From contig NC_053143.1 of NCBI RefSeq assembly GCF_016808335.1, positions 62,001-126,000 on the forward strand: a DNA stretch of 64,000 nt. The letters run 5' to 3'. Source of the stretch: Panicum virgatum (taxonomy: Eukaryota > Streptophyta > Magnoliopsida > Poales > Poaceae). The translations under genes and the position numbers were made by a program. The number at the start of each line of letters is the position of its first letter. The stretch's first letter is position 1. The notes beneath the pieces are model-generated. The model had not been told where the DNA came from. It searched no databases and saw nothing but the letters and a program-made list of their open reading frames with translations. Positions 46,317 through 59,119 of this stretch are shown in pieces.

Positions 46317-49300
46317 CACTACCGGAAACGGCAGCGTTACCGTGTGTCCAAGACTTTGCCGTGTGCGCAAACTCAGGCACACGGCAAACCTGCCCTTTGC
46401 CATGTGCTAGTAGAAACAGCACACGGCAAACGTTTGGCACACGGCAAACGTGATGTTTACCGTGTGTCGGGGCAAAAAAGTCACGGCAAAACCCAACCCA
46501 CGGCAAACGTTGAGGTTTGCCGTGTGCTGAGAAATAAAGCACACGGTAATGAAGCACTGTTTGCCGTGTGCCTCTTTTTTTACACACGGCAAAAATTTTA
46601 CACACGACAAAATTATGAAAAAAAAGTAGATTCTGCACTCCCAAATTTTTTTGCTATACATATACAGGGTATTGTACTCTTTGTTAAAATTTGGTATATT
46701 TCTTGTTATGTTTGCTATATTTAGTCATTTAATTTCATTAATCGAATTTTTGGGGTTAAACTGGAAGTGTTTTGAATAGTGGAGTATAATGGATAGAAAA
46801 ATGATTTTCATGGTATTTTCATGGTAAGGAGTTCAAGGTGATGACATAAGCCTGAAACAGAAGTAGATTTCGAAGATCTTGCTCGCGAAACTTGCTCTGC
46901 TCAGAACTGTTTGAACTAATCATTCTAAAATTCCATTAAAAGCAAACAAATTCAGAAAATCATGAAATTTGTCATGGTATCATGATTTCATGCATGGAGA
47001 TTGTGGTAAAATTTTGGGAGCGTTTTGCAAAATTTTCCATGTACGCTTGTTAGAAATCGAAACATCTCCAAAGAAGATCCGTGGAATTGAGAAGGAATTG
47101 TTTACATTTGGATAGAACGTTACGAACGAATTGGTGTTTGACTTTGAAACTTTTTGTGTTTGCAAAAAAACTACTTTTTTTCTTTAATGCCAAATTTTGG
47201 TTAATTTTCGGATCACTGCTCCTCTTTATAATTTTTTTTCAATTGTTTATGAGTTTGAAACACATGAAATAATAGTAATAACAAAATAAAACATGAATTT
47301 TTCAATAACTTTAGCAATGTAATAACAAAATGTGATAACATTTGTAACATGAAATATAATAGCAAACTGAATGGAAAGAAAAATTGAAAAAAAACATCTT
47401 AAAAATTCAAAATTTGAATTGGTTTGTGTTTGCCGTGAGCATGGCCAACGGCACACGGCAAGCACTAACTTTGCCATGTGCTTGCACAATGGCACACGAC
47501 AAACGGCCGCGCCGCCATCCCAGCCACCACACTCTCCGGCGTGACTTGCCGGCACGCGCGCGCCCGGCCGCCCGGCCCGCACGCCCCGCCGCGCCACCAC
47601 CACACCCGGCCCGCACGCCCCACCACGCCGCACCCTCGCTCGTGCCGCCACACCACCAGCTCGACCGGCGGCCCCCTTTTGCCGTGTGCCAGATCGATGG
47701 CACATGGCAAAGCGCGCCCTTTGTCGTGGGCCAGATCGGCGGCACACGGCAAAAAAGGGAAAATCCCACTTAGCCATTTTCGGCCGCGCGCCCTCCCGAC
47801 TACACACTCACACTCACACGCTTAGCCGTTTTCGCGGCTAGCTGCCGCTGCTGCCACGCCCACGCCTACGCCGCCCTTGCCACCGCCCGCGCCGCCAAGC
47901 ACGCCACACACGGCCACACCCATGCCGACACGCTGCTGCCACTGCCGGCACACCTACGCCCACGCCATCCACGCCCATGCCCGCACCGCCACGCACGCCC
48001 ATGCCCACGCCGGCGCGCCGCTGACGCTGCCGGCGCACCCGCACCGCCGCCGTCTCCTCCGCCAGCCAGTCAATCCGTGCCGCCACCCTGCCCCGCGCCC
48101 TCCCCATTCCGGCCGCAGTGATACCGGCACATCCACCACCCCCGCCGCGCCGGACCCCGCGTCTCCACCTTGCCTCGGCGCGGCCTCCACTCCACGCCGG
48201 CGCGGAAGCAGGCCACTTGCGCCTGCCATGGCCCCTCGGTGAGCTTCGCCGCCCCCTCGACCCGCTCTCGTCACCTGCCCACGGCCCCTACCGCATGCCC
48301 CGAGCCGGTCCCGGCATCGGCCCGGCCCCAGCACACACCCGCACCGCACCCCGAGCAGCGCCGCTCCCCCCACCGGCGCGTCCATCCCGGCGCGCCGCGC
48401 AGGGCCCCGCCACCGGCCTCTACTCGTGCGGGGCGTGCCTGGGCGTGGCTTCCCTGCACCGGTGCCCGCGAGTGGGGCCACCTCCTCGGCGAGCAGAGCC
48501 GCCACGCCACCCCGTGGAGCTGCGCCGCACCCCCGCCGACCAAGCCCCACTTAGGGCCAAGGAGGTGCCGCCGGGCCGCTGCACCGCAGCACATCCACCT
48601 CACGCCCGCCACCTTCACCGTGCCACCGTGCCAGAGAGTTCTTTGTTTTTCCATTCGTCCATCAATTCATTACAATTTTGGAAAATGTTTATCGATAATT
48701 TTGTTGTAATTTGTTATTTGCATGCAATTGAAGATCCACGGCGCCGACGCCTTATTTGCTTGCCCCTTAGGTGTCACACCGACGCCGACGCCTTACCGCC
48801 CTGCCGTGCCCGACTCGGGAGCCGCCGCCCCGACACGCGTGTCGAGCCTTAGGTGAGGACGTTCAAAAGGTACCTCATTCCATCTCATGTTTGTAGAATA
48901 TTACGTAACCTGGTTAATCTAGTTGCCTGTGATGATATAAAATTTTACCCAAATTTGGTTTGAGTAACATATTATGATCTTGAGCTTGTGGTTGTGGGAG
49001 TGTATTCTTTGTGTCGTGTAGTTATGCTTCTCATGATTGTCATGAAACCATGTGACACATCCATTCCCAAAGCAAATCTCATCTGGGATGATCTGATGGT
49101 TGGGCTGGGTGTGTCACATGGTTTCATGTATATCATGAACCCCTTTTTGTTGAGATGAGTTCTTATGCCGTAAGTTCAAGATCAAATGAAAGGAAATATA
49201 TCTGAGGCAAAACACTAGTTCAATACTTTTTGTTGAGATGACCAAAAGTGACATATCTGACCACGTTAATTTTTTTTGCAGGACCGAGCACTGCCACATA

Positions 49301-49824
49301 GTTCCCATTGCCGTCCTACACCACAGGGCCACTTCTGCCACCCTCCTCAGTTTGCAAGACATATAGAAAGGTGAGGCATAGAAGACTCCGCTTTTTGTAC
49401 TGCATGTTCGTATATCACGTAACCTAGTTAGACGTCTCCTGTTCGAAATAGATACAGATGGAAATATGCAAAACTTTGCATATGTACGACCGTATCTATT
49501 TCGAATTGTCCACATTTTTTGGACAGCCCGAGGATGCGTAGATGGGGTTAGTTTCCATGGTCTACTCCCATTCGAGACAGGGTATCGGCATCATTTCCCC
49601 GTTGTTCTCCGGATACACAATCTCCCTTCCGGGACGTGTATTTGGAGAACAACGGGGAAATGCTGCCGAAATTTTGTCCCGGATCGGAGTAGAGCATGGA
49701 AATCGACTCCAGCTACGCATCTTCAGGTGGGATTAGGACCTATCTTAACCTAGTAGAAAGTTTAGACATCGTGTAGATGCAAAAATTATCTTTTATATTA
49801 TATTACTCATTGATATGATAGAGT

Positions 49825-52800
49825 ATGGATGACTGTGCGTGGATGTACTCCGGTTGGAAACAAGGGGGGACTTGACCTTGGAATGGATTCAGAAGACCGA
49901 GGCTTTCTTGGATCGAGCATTTTCAAAAGTTAAAGGAGCCTCATGCACTTGGTGTTCCTGCACCAAATGTGAAAACACGCGTCGACAGACACGGGAAGAC
50001 ATGACACAACATCTTTGCAATTATGGATTTACGAGAGACTATACCCAGTGGACCTACCATGGTGAGGCCAATCGTATGAGAGACGAGGTCGTTAGGCAAT
50101 GCATTGAAGATCATGATGCTGATGCCAGGGTAGGAGATATGTTAGATGACTTTCATGAAACACACTTCGAGGGAGAACGTAGAGAAGAGGAGCCAGAGCC
50201 AATCGCGAAGGTGTACTATGACATGTTGGCTGCAGCACATGAACCCCTTCATGGGCATACCAAGGTTTCACAACTGGATGCCATTGCGCACCTGGTGCCC
50301 GTGAAGTCCCAGTTTACCCTAAGTCGAGATGGTTTTGATGTTATGTTGACAGTTATTGCCACTCTGCTTCTGGAAGGTCATATTCTTCCAAAGAGCATGT
50401 ATGAGGCACAGAAACTCCTTCGTGCGTTGAAGATGCCATATGAGCAGATACATGCATGTTCCAAGGGATGCATCTTATTTAGAAAAGAACATGCAGAAGT
50501 AAAGTACTGTCCAAAGTGTGAATCATCTAGGTTTGTAGAGGTAGAGACTAGTGATGGTCAGAAGAGGCAGCTCGCGGTCCCCGTGAAAGTCCTACTATAC
50601 CTTCCGCCCATACCAAGGATCCAATGGCTATTCATGACCGAGGAGTCCGCGAAACAAATGACATAGCACAAAATGGGAACTCGATACAATCCTGATAAGC
50701 TTGTACATCCATCCGATGTTGAATCATGGACCCACTTTGACGGGATTCATCGAGTCAAAGCAGATGAAGCTCGTAATGTGCGTGTTGCCCTAGCAACAGA
50801 TGGCTTCAATCCATATGGAATGTCGTCTGCACCTTACACTTGTTGGCCTGTGTTCGTTATTCCCCTCAATCTCCCTCCCGGCGTGATTTTCCAATGACAG
50901 AACATATTCTTGTTGCTAATAATTTCTGGACATCCGGGAAATAATATGAGTGTGTACATGGAGCCCCTGATTGATTATTTGCTCCGTGCTTGGGAGGAAG
51001 TTGTTTGGACATATGATTGAGCTACAAAGACAAACTTTAGAATGTATGTTTGGTACTATTATTCCCTGCATGACTTGCTGATGTATGGGATATTCTGCGG
51101 CTGGTGTGTTCACGGAAAGTTCCCTTGCCCAGTATGCAAGGCAGCTCTGATGTTCATATGGTTGCAGAAGGGTGGGAAATATTCTTTGTTCGATAAACAT
51201 TGACAATTCCTCCCTCTTGACCATCCATTCAGACGAGATAAGAAGAACTTCACGAAAGGTGTTGAAGTTCTGGACCCTCCCCCTCATATTATGACAGGTG
51301 CTAGTGTTCGTGCTCGGTTAGATAGTCTTGTGGCCAATGCAGAAGGTGGTTTCGAGGGATATGGTGAGCAACATGTCTGGGCGCAAAAGTCGAGCTTGTG
51401 GAGGCTTCCCTACATGAAAGATCTCCTCCTTCCACATAACATTGATATGATGCACTCTGAAAAGAATGTTGCCGAGGCACTATTCAAAACTATCATGGAC
51501 ATTACAGATAAGACAAAGGACAACGTTAAGGCCAACATTATGCGATAGACCGAAGCTAGACATGAGACCTCCTGGGTCAGGCAAGGCATGGAAAAAGCCT
51601 AAGGCCGATTTTGTCCTGACGAGGCCCCAGAGGAGGAAAGTGTTAGAATGGTTTCAAACTTTAATGTTCCCTAATGGGTATGCAGCGAATCTGAGGAGGG
51701 GAGTCAACTTGGCTACTATGCGAATCAACGGGCTCAAGAGTCATGACTACCACATATGGATAGAGAGGCTTCTTCCGATGATGGTTCGAGGATACCTCCC
51801 TGATCCAGTCTGGCAAGTGCTGGCAGAGTTGAGCTTTTTCTTTCGCCAGCTTTGTGCTAAGGAGTTATCTCTGACCGTTATTGAAGAAATGGAAAGAATG
51901 GCGTCTGTGTTGCTCTATAAGTTGGAGAAGATATTTCCACCCGGCTTCTTCAACCCGATGCAGCATATGATTTTGCACCTACTGTATGAGGCATGAATGG
52001 GGGGCCGGTGCAAGGTCGTTGGTACTATTTAATTGAGAGATGTCAAAAAGTCCTTCAAACTAAATGTAAAATTGAAGCTTCCATCGCAGAGGCATATATT
52101 CTAGAGGAGGTGTCAAACTTCACATCGAAATATTATACTGAGAATCTTTCTAGTGTGCATAATCCACCCTCACGTTACAATGCAGGGGAAGCTGACTGTT
52201 GGCGCCTATCAACGTCACCACCGGAAAAGCAGCGATGATGCCCGCAGACGCCAAATTTTGGGTGGCAGTATTTCATGAACCACGAATAAATCTGCAAGCG
52301 CACGGAATACCGCTATAGCATTTTACTCGGGAGTATACCGGGGTGTCATTTATATTTCCGCAGGGAAGGCAGTGAGTGAAGAGATATAGACTAGTTGATG
52401 AACTTTTTCTTGATTGGATATTCTCATGCATAAATAGTGGTAAGATATATAACATGGTAGGAGGTAGTGTGACACACACACAAACTACCCTTTTGGATAA
52501 ATAAATAAAAGAAAGACAAAAATGCTCTAGGCCGGGAGCAAGGTAGAAGTTAGAGCTCGAGTCAACTGTGCTAGGCTAGCTATATCTATACTATCTCACT
52601 AGTTAGATCGTCGGAGATTAAACTACACAACAGGGAGACCGCTATCGAAGCAACGGGAGGAGCCCGTACACCCCGACGGCTTTATGTACCTCCTACCCCC
52701 ATACCAAACATGGAGGATTACTCAGGCTAGGACATGGCTGTCACCACCTGCCGGCTACCTCTACAAACCGTGGGTATAGTTGACATTCAGCAACTGTTAG

Positions 52801-53871
52801 CTAATCTAGACACCATTTCTACACTAGTAAGGGATACTCTAGTGTCCCGCACAGAGCCCCCACCCTCCGGATGGACAGACATCACACTAGAGCAAATATA
52901 CGAATACTGGAGCAGTTGATAGAGTTCTAAGCACGAAATACTAACCATCTCAAGCACAGGGCGATCATACAATGCAAGCATTGAATAATAACGCAACCAT
53001 ATCAAGAAGCATATATCTGATAACTCAAAACATACTTCAAGCAGATATCGGTAACCATAGTCTGATTCTATTACAAACAACCGAATATTACAAGAGAGAA
53101 CTAGAGATGAACCCATACCAGACTCTCGAGCAGATCCGGCGACTCGAAGACTTCTCCTAAACTCCACTAAGCCTAAAGACTATGCAAGAAGTGCAAGAAA
53201 GGAGAGGAAGTGTGGTGTGTGTGTGTGTGTCATAATCTCTACCCCCCTCCCCTTGTATTTATAGTAGGAAGCCACAGGGTGAGACCCTTGCAACCGACCT
53301 AGGGGACCTATGAGGAGGTGCCACGTAGCCTGGATGAGGCGGTGGGGCCCACGGGCTAGGCCGGCCGACCTGGTAGGTCGGTCGGCCTGCCCGGGCCGCC
53401 AACCGCTCCCAACTTCTTCTGGCAGGCTGTCCTGGGCCTCCTTGTTTGGTGCACTTTGGGTTTGGCCTGTCTTGGCTTGTCTGAATTGAGTTCTTGCATC
53501 ACTTTTGGTCCATCTGAGCCTGAATTGATGCTCTGATATTTTCTATGATTTTATGTCAGGCCAAAGTGTGCTTGTAACCTGCATATTAGCTCCAAAACAC
53601 AACTTGCATTTTCTAAAAGGTAAAGTGTGGTTTAGGGAATTTATTGGATAAAGATGCGTGTAAGAAATGCAAACTCTCATGATTTTCTGATAAAGTTGAC
53701 GCCTGGAAATGATCGTTAGTGAGGGTCAACACTAACTCGAACCTCAACCTTTTCAAAGGGCAACTCGGAAGTGCAAGTGTTGCGAGCATCAAGACCATGA
53801 ATTTCGAAGAGTGGGGCAGTATTATGCTATATGTGTTGACCAACCTATCCGAAGTGCAGCCGTACATACAG
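49825..53871 (+). pseudogene. TNP2-type CACTA transposase, broken
   Basis: Starts at ATG 49825 (MDDCAWMYSGWKQGG, frame change at a G run). Then come the transposase-associated N domain (CSCTKCENTRRQTREDM; FTRDYTQWTYHGE), the Transposase_21 core (about 50640-51290, with GWCVHGKFPCPVC and DHPFRRDKKNF), the TNP2 signature LPHNIDMMHSEKN (about 51426) and a DUF4218 domain (about 51560-52195), continued after a solo LTR by LFKGQLGSASV to a donor-like GTAAGT at 53872. In-frame stops at about 50664, 50895, 51018 and 51205 and frame changes near 51545 and 51990 make it inactive. TNP2/TNPD proteins cut CACTA ends in the nucleus. Confidence 0.85.
52196..53731. mobile_element. Solo LTR inserted in the CACTA transposase ORF
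   Basis: 1536 bp, TGTTGGCGCC...GAGGGTCAACA, flanked by CTGAC (52191-52195) and CTAAC (53732-53736), one transition apart. The transposase reading frame stops making family-like sense exactly at the left edge (NAGEAD) and resumes in register just after the right duplication (NLNLFKG), which independently confirms both borders. Confidence 0.9.
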
Positions 53872-53919
53872 TAAGTTCTCTGCATTCATTTAGTTCTCGA
53901 GTACTCCCTTTTCGGCATC

Positions 53920-56900
53920 TGTAACATCCCGGAAATCACCAAAATAAATCACTCGCTAAAAATAATTTTCAAAACCATTTTCGTCGTTGAGCTCAAATCA
54001 TCTCTAAAAATCTTTTTTTCGTCTGAGCACCCAGTGTCCCGACATCTTTTCCGGCAATCCCGCCGTCCCGACACCAGTACCAATCCTTGTCCCGTCTCTC
54101 CTCTTCCCCGTTCCCCGCACATCACGACGCCCGAATCAATCAGCGTCCCCCCTTGTTCCCGTCTCCTCTCGTTCCGCGTGCACGTCGTCGACCACCAGAC
54201 CGTCGCGCGTGGCCGACCGCCGCCGCATCTCTCTCTTTTTCCCTCTCCCCTCTTTTTCTTTTTCCCTTTCTCTTTTTCTTTAATCTCCCTTCTCCTTCTC
54301 CTTTTTCCTTCCCTACCCATGTGCAACACGCTGGAGCAGAGCTCCACGCGCAGCATGCCAGCCACCGCCCTCGACCACCCTCGCTCGCGCACGCAGCACC
54401 ACCAGTGATACGCCGACCCCGCGACGCGACCTCGCTGCAGCCTTGCTCGCCGGCCTGCCCGCCCTCGTCGCTCATGCCGCGGCAAATGGGCACGGCCACA
54501 GCACTGCCATTGAAGGTGAGCGTTGGCACAGCTCCGCACGCCACCGAGCAACACACTCGCCAGCCATTCCCACTTGCGCTGCCCTGCTCGTCGCCCCGCC
54601 CCGTCCTGCTGCGCGGCCGTACCCCCTTGGCCACCTCGTCGCTCGCGCCGCGCCGGCCAGCCACGACGGAGCCGAGCCCGCGCCCCGCCATTGGTAGGTT
54701 GAATGGCCGCCGCACCTCCCCTAGCCGCGCCTCCCCCGCTACGCGCAACCGTCCACCCATCGCATCGCCTGCGCGCCGTCGCCTCTGTGTGCCACCGCGC
54801 CGCTCCGCGACGCCGGAGCCGCCCCCACCACCATTAATCGCCTGCCAAGCTTGCCGGCCACCGGCCACCGTGCGCGCCCCTCCCCGTGCTCGCTCGGCCT
54901 ATAAATACGGCCTCTACGACGCCCTCAAGCTCCGCAACCACCGCCGCCACCGCGCGCCCCTTTCCCCTGCCCCCTAGCGCTGCCACCATGGCCAGCAGGG
55001 CCGGCTGCCGCCCGCTGCAGTGGCGCCGCCGCCTCAGGCCGCCTCCACCTGAGGTGAGAGCACGGGTAGGACCCCCTCGACCTCCTCGAGCTCGTCAGCC
55101 GCCATTAGCCACCCTCCCTAGCGCCATAGCGCCACCGTCGCGCACGCTAGAGCCGCCCACCGCCGGCCCCCGTGGGTGCACCTCCTCGCTCCACCCCAGC
55201 CCGAGGTAGTAGGGGCAAACGACTCCCCTCATCCCCCTCTCTCTTTTGCCCCATCCCCCGGCCGCCGCCGTGCCCTAGCGCCGCCGGAATCGGCGCCGCC
55301 GGTGAGCCCCCTTTCCTCCCCTGTTTTCTAGTCGGAGGAAGAAGAAGAGGCCAATCTTGCCCTTAGCCCCCTCCTGTTCTTCCTATTTCATTAAGAGTCC
55401 CCACTTCTCTTTAGCCCTTTTCCAAATAAACCCTCCATGTTTCCCTATTTAGGAAATAACCCCTGCACCATATAAAAATAATTCCAGATAGACCCCTGCC
55501 CATTTTTAGAGTGGCCCAAACATTTTCCAAAATTATAATCAAGTCCTTCTACCCTCAGAACTATTTACAAATAGGCCCCGGATTCCTATATAGCCCCTAA
55601 ACCCCTCTTTGGCCTATCATTTCATGCGCCAAAAATCCTCTGTTTGCCTCAAAACTTTACCATGCCATTTCTAACATAATTCCGGTCATACCATTAGAAA
55701 ACCACCCAATAATATTGCTCCCATCTCCATATCTTAATTTCTTCCGATTTGAGCTCAACGATAAAACCTTTATTTCTTTTTCTTTATTGTGTGTTTGTTT
55801 GTGTGCGCCGTAGATCACGGTGTGAACGAGGGAGAACCCGTCGACGAGCAGTACCACGAGAAATAGTCCGAGGACCAGTACCGTGACCCCAAACCCGAAG
55901 GACAGTACCTCGATCAGGACTTCCCGGAAGGATTTGCGAACGACAAGTCCAATTCCATCCTTTGACCTGCATATTTACCCCAGTTTTTCAAACACAACCT
56001 ATCGGCCTGTTTTACAAAATTGCATATGATTTACTGCTAGAAATGCTTAGGACTTGGTTACTCTACTACACTTCAAAAATGATCACAATGAGTTTTTTCA
56101 AAAGGAAAATATGTGAGTGTGTACAAAGGGAAAGATGGGATATTTGAGAAATTAAAGAAAAGAATGTTAAGATGGGATGGATGAATGGCATTCCCTGTGT
56201 GGATTGCCATATGTTGGAGGCTCGTACCGATGTGGTTGAGCAAGAAGGTTGGGTGATATCCATCTTATCACAATTAAGGACCGAGTTGATGTGTCATCTT
56301 GCCTAACTCAACTATCGTGCAAACCACTCGACCGTTGTGTGTGGCAACAGCTTAGCATAAACCCCACTAGTTAGTCTGATAGCCATCAGGAGAGCTAAGA
56401 GCACTGGGTGATCAAGGAGAAGGGATAAGGTCATGGTGACTTATGCTCCGGTTAAACCTCAGTGATAGGTCAATGGCCCCTTGGTGGATTCTGTGTTGGC
56501 TAGTCAGGTCTAGCTAAGGTGGGTAATGGCTTTGTTGGGATCTGCACCGACACTAAGGTGATCGTGCTGTGGTACCCCACTTGTGGGTAAAGTTGTACAC
56601 CTCTGCAGAGTTTAAAACCTATTCTAATAGCCGTGCCCACGGTACTGGACGAGTTACGGTTTGGTCACATGACTAGCTTCTGGGATGGATGGATTCTATG
56701 GCGTGAGTTGTTTTTGGTAGGTGTCCGGCAGTTGTGCCGTGAGCTACTGTGGTTGAGGAGTCTGGTAGCATTTAAAATTTGGATCCTTTGTGTAGGATCA
56801 ACCCCACTCATTACTCGGTTACTGAATAATTGCTTTGAGAAAACCTTTTTTTCCAAAATAAACCCTTGCATGTGTAAAACTTGGCTTTATTGCAAATTAA

Positions 56901-57328
56901 ACCTCAGCCTTATCCTTGATTTATCCTGTGCATATCTGTGTTATCCCCCTCCGTGGGTGGGGTTGGACTTGTTGAGTACTTTTGTACTCACCCGATATAT
57001 ATCTGTGGTTTTCTTCAGAGGAAGATCTGGACTTCGTTGTTGAAGACGTCGAGTAGAGGTTGCGTCCGCACCCAACTTTGCCTGTGGTGTTAGCCCTCTG
57101 CAAGATGCTTCTGCTAGCGCGTTACTCTGAGCCCGAGCTGGATCCCGTATGGGTTGTGCTTTGGTGTATCACCGTAGCTGTTTTATTACTGATTATTGTT
57201 TGTATCGAGTGTCCGCCTCCTCGGAGGTTTGTACGGTGATGTATCATCTGATGTAATAAATGTGTATCAGCCTCCTAGGACTGATATTTGTATCACATTT
57301 AAGTCACCTCTTATGAGGGGATGCTTCA
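53920..57328 (+). repeat. 5' LTR of the Tekay-type element
   Basis: A CT- and C-rich upstream half, a TATA box (CCTATAAATACGG, about 54898-54910), then a GC-rich CCGCC-repeat segment to about 55310 and an AT-rich remainder. A Pro/Arg-rich open frame (54087-54977) precedes and overlaps the TATA box and is not considered a gene. Confidence 0.9.
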
Positions 57329-57467
57329 GGTGGTATCAGAGCCATAAGTTGGCCGTAGGACGTGACCCTAGGATCGAAACCCTTTTCTAAGCCTTTCCAC
57401 ATTAGGACTTTCCTTGCTTAATCTTCTTTCTACACAAACACTCACCACTGACTCTTGCCTATTCTAG

Positions 57468-58190
57468 ATGGCTGACAATGGATGGAGTAACGGAATCTGC
57501 TTCGCAGAGCCTGGCCTCCCTAAGTTATTGCTACTCAGCCTGGAACGCGTCGGAGTTGTGGACACACCGGAGTACATCTACCGGGAGTACGACTCTAAGG
57601 GCACTCTTCGGTGCGACCTGATGATCTTCGTGGGAAAAAGCACCCGCTACCTTGACGTGGACCCCTGGTTCATCTCCACCACTGGCTTTCGCTTCCCAGA
57701 TACCTACCGAAAGGCCGCCCGAAAAGCCCTGCGATGCCTGCGTGTGGTCTACAAGCGTCTTCTTCAGCGGACTCCTATGGGATTTTTCCCACCTACTGTA
57801 GGAAGAGGACGCTCATGGATTGCCCGGATGAGAGGACTTGGGAGAAAAGAAGAAGATCTAGAAGATACGGTCTCCCACCTATCCATCTACCTCACCGGCC
57901 TGGATGAGCTCTACCGCGAACAGGCGGCACAACTGAAGCATCAAATCCACAGGGCAGAAAAGGCAACCCAAGAAATGGAGGAACAACGAACAAGAGCCGT
58001 ACGAGCTGAATATTCCCTAGCCGCTCTCCAAGCCCAATGGCAAGACCACGAGGCTCACAGAGGATTAGGTGGATGGTTAGAAGAAGAAGAACCCGAAGAA
58101 ACCCATTGGGATAGGGGTACTCAGACCGAAGATGAACAGTGTCTTCCACCAAATAAGCACCCTATCCAGATCGAGGAAGATTTCCCATGA
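57468..58190 (+). CDS. Accessory ORF upstream of gag (copy 1)
   Basis: 240 aa with the start 125 bases after the PBS; no gag or pol motif. Residues 18-90 show LPKLLLLSLERVGV, PEYIYREYDSKGTLRCDLM, and TTGFRFPDTYRKAARKALRCL. This is a helix, three strands, helix pattern with the Y-x-x-x-E...G-T-x-R-C and terminal A-A-x-x-A-L-x-x-L spacing of double-stranded-RNA-binding domains. That assignment is my inference. A conserved RTPMGFFPP segment follows, then a long predicted coiled coil (LYREQAAQLKHQIHRAEKAT...) and an acidic tail. It is homologous to the next ORF. Upstream ORFs are known in some grass gypsy elements, without assigned function as far as I know. Confidence 0.7.
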   Translation: MADNGWSNGICFAEPGLPKLLLLSLERVGVVDTPEYIYREYDSKGTLRCDLMIFVGKSTRYLDVDPWFISTTGFRFPDTYRKAARKALRCLRVVYKRLLQRTPMGFFPPTVGRGRSWIARMRGLGRKEEDLEDTVSHLSIYLTGLDELYREQAAQLKHQIHRAEKATQEMEEQRTRAVRAEYSLAALQAQWQDHEAHRGLGGWLEEEEPEETHWDRGTQTEDEQCLPPNKHPIQIEEDFP

Positions 58191-58342
58191 TAGAAGAATA
58201 GCACACCTAGGCTAGAACCACTATCCTAATAATCATGTATCCATGGAAAATGTACCCCACCCTGTTGTAATGATAAGGACCATCTACCCCCTATGTACTC
58301 AAGTATTTATGCAAAGTTTGTTCACCCTACCTTTATTTTCAT

Positions 58343-59119
58343 ATGGCCGAGGAAGGACATACCCAGGGCATTTGCCAAGCTGCACCTGGCCTCGCTAGCC
58401 TTTTTATCAATGCCCTGGAGAGCCTTGGTGCTTCGAAGCGCCCAAGGTACTATAGCAGGGAGTACGAGCACCATGGTACCCTTCGCTGCAGGGTGAACCT
58501 GGTCATCACCAAAAGTGACCGCTACCCCGACATCCAGCCATGGCGAGTGACCACCACCGGGTTTCGGCACCAAGACACCTATCCCTTGGTCGTCAGGAAG
58601 GCGCTCCGTTATCTGTGCCGGATTTTCGAGGAACATCTCGCCCCCACACCAATGAGGATCTTTCCTCCGGCCATCAGAACCCCAGTTTGGGAGGCTCGCA
58701 TGAGAAGCCTGGAACGGCGTCACCACGAAGAGGACCCCCTGTACCAAGTGGCTACTTACCTAGCCTCCTTGGATCAGCTCTTTGACGAGCAAGCCAGCAT
58801 CCTGAGGGAGCAGATCCACCGGGCCGAGCAAGCAGAGCTCGCGATAAGGATGCATCAAATCCAGGTGGCTCAAGCCAAAGCAAGAGCCGCAGCCGCAGTC
58901 AGTAGTGAAGCGGTTGCCCAAGAGAGCCTCAGGCAATCTCGGGACCTGCGTATACAAGAATGGACCAGAAGTGGAACGCCAGTCCCGGCAATTGGAGAAA
59001 CCTATGTCCTACTTGGGACGCCCATCCTGGGATGGGGACCACTTTTTGGGACCCCACAAGCCCCACCCGAGAACCCTGAAGGGCCCACTACCGCTGTTGA
59101 AGGAGAAACTGTTGAGTAA
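58343..59119 (+). CDS. Accessory ORF upstream of gag (copy 2)
   Basis: 258 aa, beginning 152 bases after copy 1 stops. It is clearly related to copy 1 (by eye roughly 40% identical over the first 150 residues): ICQAAPGLASLFINALESLG, YYSREYEHHGTLRCRV, TTTGFRHQDTY, RKALRYL, APTPMRIFPP, and a matching coiled coil (LFDEQASILREQIHRAEQAE). The tail differs: Ala-rich, then Pro/Gly-rich ending PTTAVEGETVE. Both ORFs are open while gag-pol in the same element is broken many times. It probably arose by tandem duplication and divergence within the element lineage. Function unknown; homodimer or heterodimer formation through the coiled coils is plausible but not shown. Confidence 0.7.
   Translation: MAEEGHTQGICQAAPGLASLFINALESLGASKRPRYYSREYEHHGTLRCRVNLVITKSDRYPDIQPWRVTTTGFRHQDTYPLVVRKALRYLCRIFEEHLAPTPMRIFPPAIRTPVWEARMRSLERRHHEEDPLYQVATYLASLDQLFDEQASILREQIHRAEQAELAIRMHQIQVAQAKARAAAAVSSEAVAQESLRQSRDLRIQEWTRSGTPVPAIGETYVLLGTPILGWGPLFGTPQAPPENPEGPTTAVEGETVE

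Larger units (their letters stand above)
46317..53919 (+). mobile_element. CACTA element with TNP2 transposase, 5' part
   Basis: Left end CACTACCGGAAACGGCAG. TTTGCCGTGTG-type subterminal repeats lie at 46330-46610 and again at 47425-47755. A GC-rich leader region (about 47770-48850) follows, then the transposase gene. The 3' end is not in the window because a chromovirus begins at 53920. It is the same family as the 1.2-kb CACTA at 38176. Confidence 0.88.

Noticed and set aside
47838..48852. Overlapping Pro/Ala/His-rich frames in the CACTA leader
   Set aside because: All frames are open because of skewed composition; no motif, no splice-consistent model.
54087..54977. 296-codon Pro/Arg-rich frame in the 5' LTR
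   Set aside because: It precedes and overlaps the LTR TATA box and its composition is that of CT/CG-rich DNA; not a gene.
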